A stretch of DNA of 64,000 nt, from positions 1 to 64,000 of the IMG/VR virus record IMGVR_UViG_3300032224_000970. One strand, given 5' to 3'. Shown piece by piece: positions 59,856 through 64,000 of the stretch. Source of the DNA: a virus. The notes below the pieces were generated by a model that saw nothing but the letters and a program-made list of their open reading frames with translations, searched no databases and was not told the origin of the DNA. Each line of letters starts with the position of its first letter. The stretch's first letter is position 1. A program made the translations under genes and the position numbers.

Positions 59856-62054
59856 ATGCCTTTTCAACTAAGTCCTGGCGTTGCAGTCGTAGAGAAAGAT
59901 TTCTCTTCAATCGTTCCAGCAGTAGCTACCTCAACAGGTGCATTTGCAGGTACTTTCCAATGGGGTCCAGTTCTTGATCCCGTAACAGTGAATTCAGAGA
60001 ATGTTCTGGTTCAGCGTTTTGGTAAGCCAAAAGACGAGAATGCAACCTCATTTTTCACTGCTGCAAATTTTTTATCTTATACCAACAATATGTTGGTTGT
60101 TCGTGCAGATACTGTAAACCATAAGAATGCTGTAACTACCCAAACAGGTGGTATTACATCAGTAACTATTGGTGGTACAAACTCTGGTTATTCTTCAACT
60201 TCTGCTGCTCCTACTATTACTGTTGGTGCTCCACAAATTACTGGTGGAACTCAAGCAGTTCTAACTGCAGTTCTTTCTGGTGGTGCGATTACTGCTGTTG
60301 CAGTTTCTAGTGGTGGTACTGGATATAGTGGAACTCCAACTGTTACTATTACTTCTCCATCTGGTGGTTCTGGTGCTACATTTACAGTAACAACTTCTGG
60401 TGGTGTAATTACTGCTGTTACAGTTGTAACTGGTGGATCTGGTTATAAAGGTACTGTTACTGCTTCTTTCTCTGGTGGCGGTGGTTCTGGTGCTTCTGCT
60501 GGCGCAGTTACTGTAGGAACATCATCTATCTCTAGCGTAACTATTACTACTGCTGGTACTGGTTATACTTCTGCTCCAACTGCTACTCTTAGCGGTACTG
60601 CAACTCTTACACCTACAATCACTGTTGGTGGTGTTAAGATTAATAATGCTAATGATTACCAAGCAACTTATGTTAATGGTGCTGGTGTTATGGGTCAGTG
60701 GGCTGCAAAATTCCCAGGAGAATTAGGTAATGGTCTAAAAGTTTCAATGGCTGACTATGAAACTTATACTGATTGGACTTACGAAAATGAATTCGATGGT
60801 AAGCCAGATACTTCTGATTATGCTACTGGCGTAAGCGGAACTAATGACGAACTGCATGTTATCGTTATTGACGAAACAGGTGTATGGACTGGTGTTCCAG
60901 GAACCATCCTTGAAAAATTTGCATACCTATCAAAAGCATCTGATGCTAAAAAAGGCGATGGTACTAATAACTACTATCGTGATGTAATCAACAGTCGTTC
61001 AGCATATATCTGGTGGATGGATCATCCAACTGCATTGGCTTCTACACACCAAGGAACTGCTGGTGGTACTGCATGGGGTACTGCTGCATCTAGCAAGAAC
61101 TTCAAAGATCTTACTGCTGCAATTACTGTTCAATTGTCAGGTGGTGTTGATGATCTAACTGCAACTGATGGTCAGTTAATGACTGCATGGGATATCTTTG
61201 CTGATGATGGTCAGTATGACATTTCTCTATTGCCAGTAGGTAAAGCATCTACTACTGTTGCTAACTACGTTATTAGCAACATTGCAGAAACTCGTCTTGA
61301 CTGCGTAGCATTTGTTTCACCACAAGATACTACTTCTGGTGATGTTATCATCGGTTCTGGTTCTGATGCAACTGATGCAATCAATGAATACCGTGATGCG
61401 CTACCAAGCACTTCATACGCTGTTATGGATTCTGGTTACAAATATCAGTATGATCGTTACAATGATGTATATCGTTGGATTCCATTGAATGGCGATACTG
61501 CTGGTCTATGTGCTCGTACTGACTACACTAATGACCCATGGTTCTCTCCAGGTGGTCTAAATCGTGGTCAAATCAAGAACGTAGTTAAACTATCACACAA
61601 CCCAACTAAAACAGATCGTGATACTCTGTATAAGAATGGTGTTAACCCAGTTGTTACCTTCCCAGGACAAGGTACTGTTCTATTCGGTGATAAGACATTG
61701 CTTGCTAAGCCAAGTGCATTTGATCGCATTAACGTGCGTCGTCTATTCATCGTTCTTGAGAAAGCAATTGCTACTGCTTCTAAATTCCAGTTGTTCGAAT
61801 TTAATGACAGCTTTACTCGTGCTCAATTCAAGAATCTAGTAGAACCATTCCTACGTGATGTTCAGGGTCGTCGTGGTATCACTGAATTCGTTGTTAAGTG
61901 CGATGCAACTAACAACACTGGTGAAGTTATCGACCGTAACGAGTTCGTTGCAGATATCTTCATTAAGCCAAATCGTTCTATCAACTTTATCACTCTCAAT
62001 TTCATCGCTGCTCGTTCTAGCATTGCCTTTAGCGAAATTGGTGGTGGTCAATAA
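59856..62054 (+). CDS. 18: tail sheath protein gp18
   Basis: This 732-residue contractile sheath subunit (T4 gp18 has 659) has the conserved N-terminus FQLSPGVAVVEKDFSSIVPAVATSTGAFAGTFQWGPV and NVLVQRFGKP, and a C-terminal domain with DRINVRRLFIVLEKAIATASKFQLFEFNDSFTRAQF and IKPNRSINFITLNFIAARSSIAF. About residues 95-265 (nt 60140-60640) are an inserted Gly/Thr/Ser beta module with GTGYSGTPTVTI-type repeats, absent from T4 and related to inserts in gp8 and gp14. AAGGAG precedes the ATG. Confidence 0.94.
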   Translation: MPFQLSPGVAVVEKDFSSIVPAVATSTGAFAGTFQWGPVLDPVTVNSENVLVQRFGKPKDENATSFFTAANFLSYTNNMLVVRADTVNHKNAVTTQTGGITSVTIGGTNSGYSSTSAAPTITVGAPQITGGTQAVLTAVLSGGAITAVAVSSGGTGYSGTPTVTITSPSGGSGATFTVTTSGGVITAVTVVTGGSGYKGTVTASFSGGGGSGASAGAVTVGTSSISSVTITTAGTGYTSAPTATLSGTATLTPTITVGGVKINNANDYQATYVNGAGVMGQWAAKFPGELGNGLKVSMADYETYTDWTYENEFDGKPDTSDYATGVSGTNDELHVIVIDETGVWTGVPGTILEKFAYLSKASDAKKGDGTNNYYRDVINSRSAYIWWMDHPTALASTHQGTAGGTAWGTAASSKNFKDLTAAITVQLSGGVDDLTATDGQLMTAWDIFADDGQYDISLLPVGKASTTVANYVISNIAETRLDCVAFVSPQDTTSGDVIIGSGSDATDAINEYRDALPSTSYAVMDSGYKYQYDRYNDVYRWIPLNGDTAGLCARTDYTNDPWFSPGGLNRGQIKNVVKLSHNPTKTDRDTLYKNGVNPVVTFPGQGTVLFGDKTLLAKPSAFDRINVRRLFIVLEKAIATASKFQLFEFNDSFTRAQFKNLVEPFLRDVQGRRGITEFVVKCDATNNTGEVIDRNEFVADIFIKPNRSINFITLNFIAARSSIAFSEIGGGQ

Positions 62055-62056
62055 TC

Positions 62057-62065
62057 ACGATAAAT
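62057..62065 (+). promoter_or_regulatory. late-type promoter motif
   Basis: GATAAATAG lies between sheath and tube genes, about 20 bases before the gp19 start and its AAAGGAG site. Confidence 0.55.
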
Positions 62066-62084
62066 AGGATAAAGGAGATAACAA

Positions 62085-62684
62085 ATGGCAAATATTGCTG
62101 ACTTTAAAGCCCAGATGATTGGTGGCGGTGCTCGCCCTAATCAATTCCGAGTTGAACTATCATTCCCATCATTTGTTACTGGTGGTATTCTAGCAGGACA
62201 ACAGGCTCAGTTCCTGTGCAAGTCTGCTCAGCTACCAGCTTCCACTTTAGAGAACATCTCTGTTCTTTATCGTGGTCGCCCAGTTAACTTTGCTGGCGAG
62301 CGTACTTTCCAACCATGGACAATTACAATTTACAACGACACTACTTTCTCAATCCGTAATGCGATTGAACAGTGGCAAGCTGGTATTCAGAACTATTCTG
62401 CAACTACTGGTCGTGTAAATCCACGTGATTATCAGGTTGACATGAACGTACACCAACTAGATCGTAATGGTGCATCTGTTAAGATCTACAAATTCGTTGA
62501 TGCTTACCCAACTACTATTGGCGCAATTGCTCTTGACTATGAGCAACAAAACCAAATTGAAACATTTGACGTAGAATTCCAATACAACTTCTTTACTAGC
62601 AATAGCACTGAAGGTAACAGCTTTGGTGTTAACGTCGCTGTTAATACTCCAATCGGTACGTTCCCAATTCCAATTGGTACTTAA
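62085..62684 (+). CDS. 19: tail tube protein gp19
   Basis: This 199-residue tube subunit (T4 gp19 has 163) has the signature FKAQMIGGGARPNQFRVELSFPS, CKSAQLPASTLENISVLYRGRPVNFAGERTF and QNYSATTGRVNPRDYQVDMNVHQLDRNG, then KFVDAYPTTIGAIALDYEQQNQIETFDVEF. It polymerises into the inner tube of the contractile tail. A good AAAGGAG site precedes the ATG. The C-terminal ~30 residues are longer than in T4. Confidence 0.94.
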   Translation: MANIADFKAQMIGGGARPNQFRVELSFPSFVTGGILAGQQAQFLCKSAQLPASTLENISVLYRGRPVNFAGERTFQPWTITIYNDTTFSIRNAIEQWQAGIQNYSATTGRVNPRDYQVDMNVHQLDRNGASVKIYKFVDAYPTTIGAIALDYEQQNQIETFDVEFQYNFFTSNSTEGNSFGVNVAVNTPIGTFPIPIGT

Positions 62685-62709
62685 TCGATAAAAAGGGTTT
62701 AATTTAATT

Positions 62710-64000
62710 ATGCAGATTTTTGGATTTGAGTTAAAGAGAAAAAAAGCTGGGTTGGATGTAGGGAGTGTTGTAACTCCCTCATCCGACGATGGCTCTACAG
62801 TTGTAGCCAGTGCTAGTGCTTATTATGGCATGGTTATGGACGTCGAAGGTGTCGTTAAGAATGAGAATGATTTAATTCGCAGATATCGCGAGGCAGCACA
62901 ATATGCTGACTGTGATGCAGCTATTGAAGATATTGTTAACGAAACGATTGTTACTGATGGTAATGATCAACCAGTAAAAATTAATCTTGATAAACTAAAG
63001 GTTGGCGAACCTATCAAGAAAAAGATACGTGAAGAATTTGATAATGTCTTGAGACTTTATAATTTTGATTACAAAGGTCATGACATTTTCCGCTCATGGT
63101 ATATTGACGGACGTCTCTACTACCAAATTTTGATTGATGACAATAACCCAAAAGCAGGTATTGTCGAGATGCGTTACATTGATCCTCGCAAAATTCGTAG
63201 GATTAAAAATGTAACAAAGGAAAGAACTCCATCAGGTGTGGAGGTTATAAAGGCAATAGAAGAGTATTTCCTTTATAACGATAAAGGTATTATGGAGCAA
63301 ACAACGCAGGGTGTGAAACTACCGATTGATTCTGTAGTATTTTGCAACTCTGGTTTAATGGATGCTAATACTGGAATGACACTTTCTGCATTGCATAAAG
63401 CAATCAAACCAGTTAACCAGTTAAAGATGATTGAGGATGCGGTAGTTATCTATCGTATTTCACGTGCTCCAGAACGTAGAGTGTTCTACGTTGACGTAGG
63501 TAACCTTCCAAAGTTGAAGGCTGAGCAATACGTTAATGATATGATGAACAAGTTTAGAAATAAAATTGTTTATGATGCAGTAACTGGTGAAGTACGTGAC
63601 AATAAGAAGCATCTATCAATGATGGAAGACTTCTGGATGCCACGTCGTGAAGGTGGCAAAGGTACTGAGATTACTACACTTCCAGGTGGACAGAATTTAG
63701 GTGATATTCAAGATATCGAATATTTCCAAAGAAAATTATACATGGCATTAAACGTGCCTATCTCGAGAATGATTCCATCGCAAGGTTTTAGCCTTGGACG
63801 TACTCAAGAGATTACTCGAGATGAAATTAAGTTTAACAAGTTTATTGTAAGACAACGTAAAAAGTTTGCAGCACTGTTTTCACATACGTTGCGTGTTCAG
63901 CTGGCATTGAAAGGTATTATTCGTGCAGATGAGTGGGAAGATATGGAACACTACATCGAGTATGATTATAACCAAGACAATCACTTCACTGAATTAAAAG
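62710..64000 (+). CDS. 20: portal protein gp20, N-terminal part
   Basis: The frame starts at ATG 62710 and runs off the right edge after 430 codons. T4 gp20 has 524 residues. Recognisable segments are LIRRYREAAQYADCDAAIEDIVNE, FDYKGHDIFRSWYIDGRLYYQ, VEMRYIDPRKIRRIK, APERRVFYVDVGNLPK and TTLPGGQNLGDIQDIEYF with LYMALNVPISRM. The portal forms the dodecameric DNA gate on which the head assembles. Expected continuation is the remaining C-terminal ~100 residues followed by prohead genes. Confidence 0.93.
   Translation, partial: MQIFGFELKRKKAGLDVGSVVTPSSDDGSTVVASASAYYGMVMDVEGVVKNENDLIRRYREAAQYADCDAAIEDIVNETIVTDGNDQPVKINLDKLKVGEPIKKKIREEFDNVLRLYNFDYKGHDIFRSWYIDGRLYYQILIDDNNPKAGIVEMRYIDPRKIRRIKNVTKERTPSGVEVIKAIEEYFLYNDKGIMEQTTQGVKLPIDSVVFCNSGLMDANTGMTLSALHKAIKPVNQLKMIEDAVVIYRISRAPERRVFYVDVGNLPKLKAEQYVNDMMNKFRNKIVYDAVTGEVRDNKKHLSMMEDFWMPRREGGKGTEITTLPGGQNLGDIQDIEYFQRKLYMALNVPISRMIPSQGFSLGRTQEITRDEIKFNKFIVRQRKKFAALFSHTLRVQLALKGIIRADEWEDMEHYIEYDYNQDNHFTELK

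Overview
The window is part of the genome of a tailed, contractile (T4-like) bacteriophage. It carries recognisable T4-type genes for replication (gp32 single-strand binding protein, gp59 helicase loader), late transcription (a gp33-like coactivator), packaging (gp16, gp17), head and neck (gp4, gp13, gp14, portal gp20), tail (gp15, gp18, gp19, gp48, gp54, a tape measure) and baseplate (gp5, gp6, gp7, gp8, gp25, gp26, gp27, gp53, PAAR tip). Amino-acid features resemble the marine and freshwater relatives of T4 (cyanophage and pelagic myovirus type) more than T4 itself: no zinc ligands in gp32, an enzymatic baseplate hub, and long Gly/Thr/Ser-rich structural proteins. An encoded outer-membrane beta-barrel protein and several Sec signal peptides point to a Gram-negative host. 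The two-piece tmRNA gene is a layout known from Alphaproteobacteria, some Betaproteobacteria and Cyanobacteria, which narrows the host by inference only.

Layout. 1-7710 (+): a short-gene region with the end of an A-type Fe-S carrier, a PD-(D/E)XK exonuclease, a circularly permuted tmRNA, a beta-barrel outer-membrane protein, exported small proteins, a SleB-like wall hydrolase, a ClpP-like protease, many small hypothetical genes, gp33, gp59 and gp32. 7724-14060 (-): a block read leftwards from a divergent late-promoter region, with gp4, a conserved unknown, gp54, a holin-like protein, gp16, the gp26 tail chaperone, a small -1-frame extension and the tape measure. 14106-28558 (+): baseplate genes gp48, gp53, gp27, gp5, an unknown, PAAR, gp25, gp6, gp7, an unknown and gp8. 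28597-55548 (+): a 27-kb adhesin and tail-fibre region with a 2297-residue DUF4815-type protein, LamG/SPRY/Gly-rich adhesins with small companion genes, and repeat-rich fibres. 55550-64000 (+): neck, terminase, sheath, tube and the start of the portal gene.

How it works together. Most of the window is the late virion-assembly programme. Short TAAATA motifs resembling the T4 late promoter lie before many structural operons, and strong hairpin-plus-T terminators separate modules. The left part holds DNA-metabolism and host-interaction genes. The most interesting items are the permuted tmRNA, with a 14-residue tag and a tag-proximal pseudoknot, close to a ClpP-like protease gene; a near-ideal -1 frameshift signal joining gp26 to a small downstream frame just before the tape measure, as in the lambda G/GT system but in a T4-like tail; and families of beta-rich modules inserted repeatedly into otherwise conserved baseplate, neck and sheath proteins.
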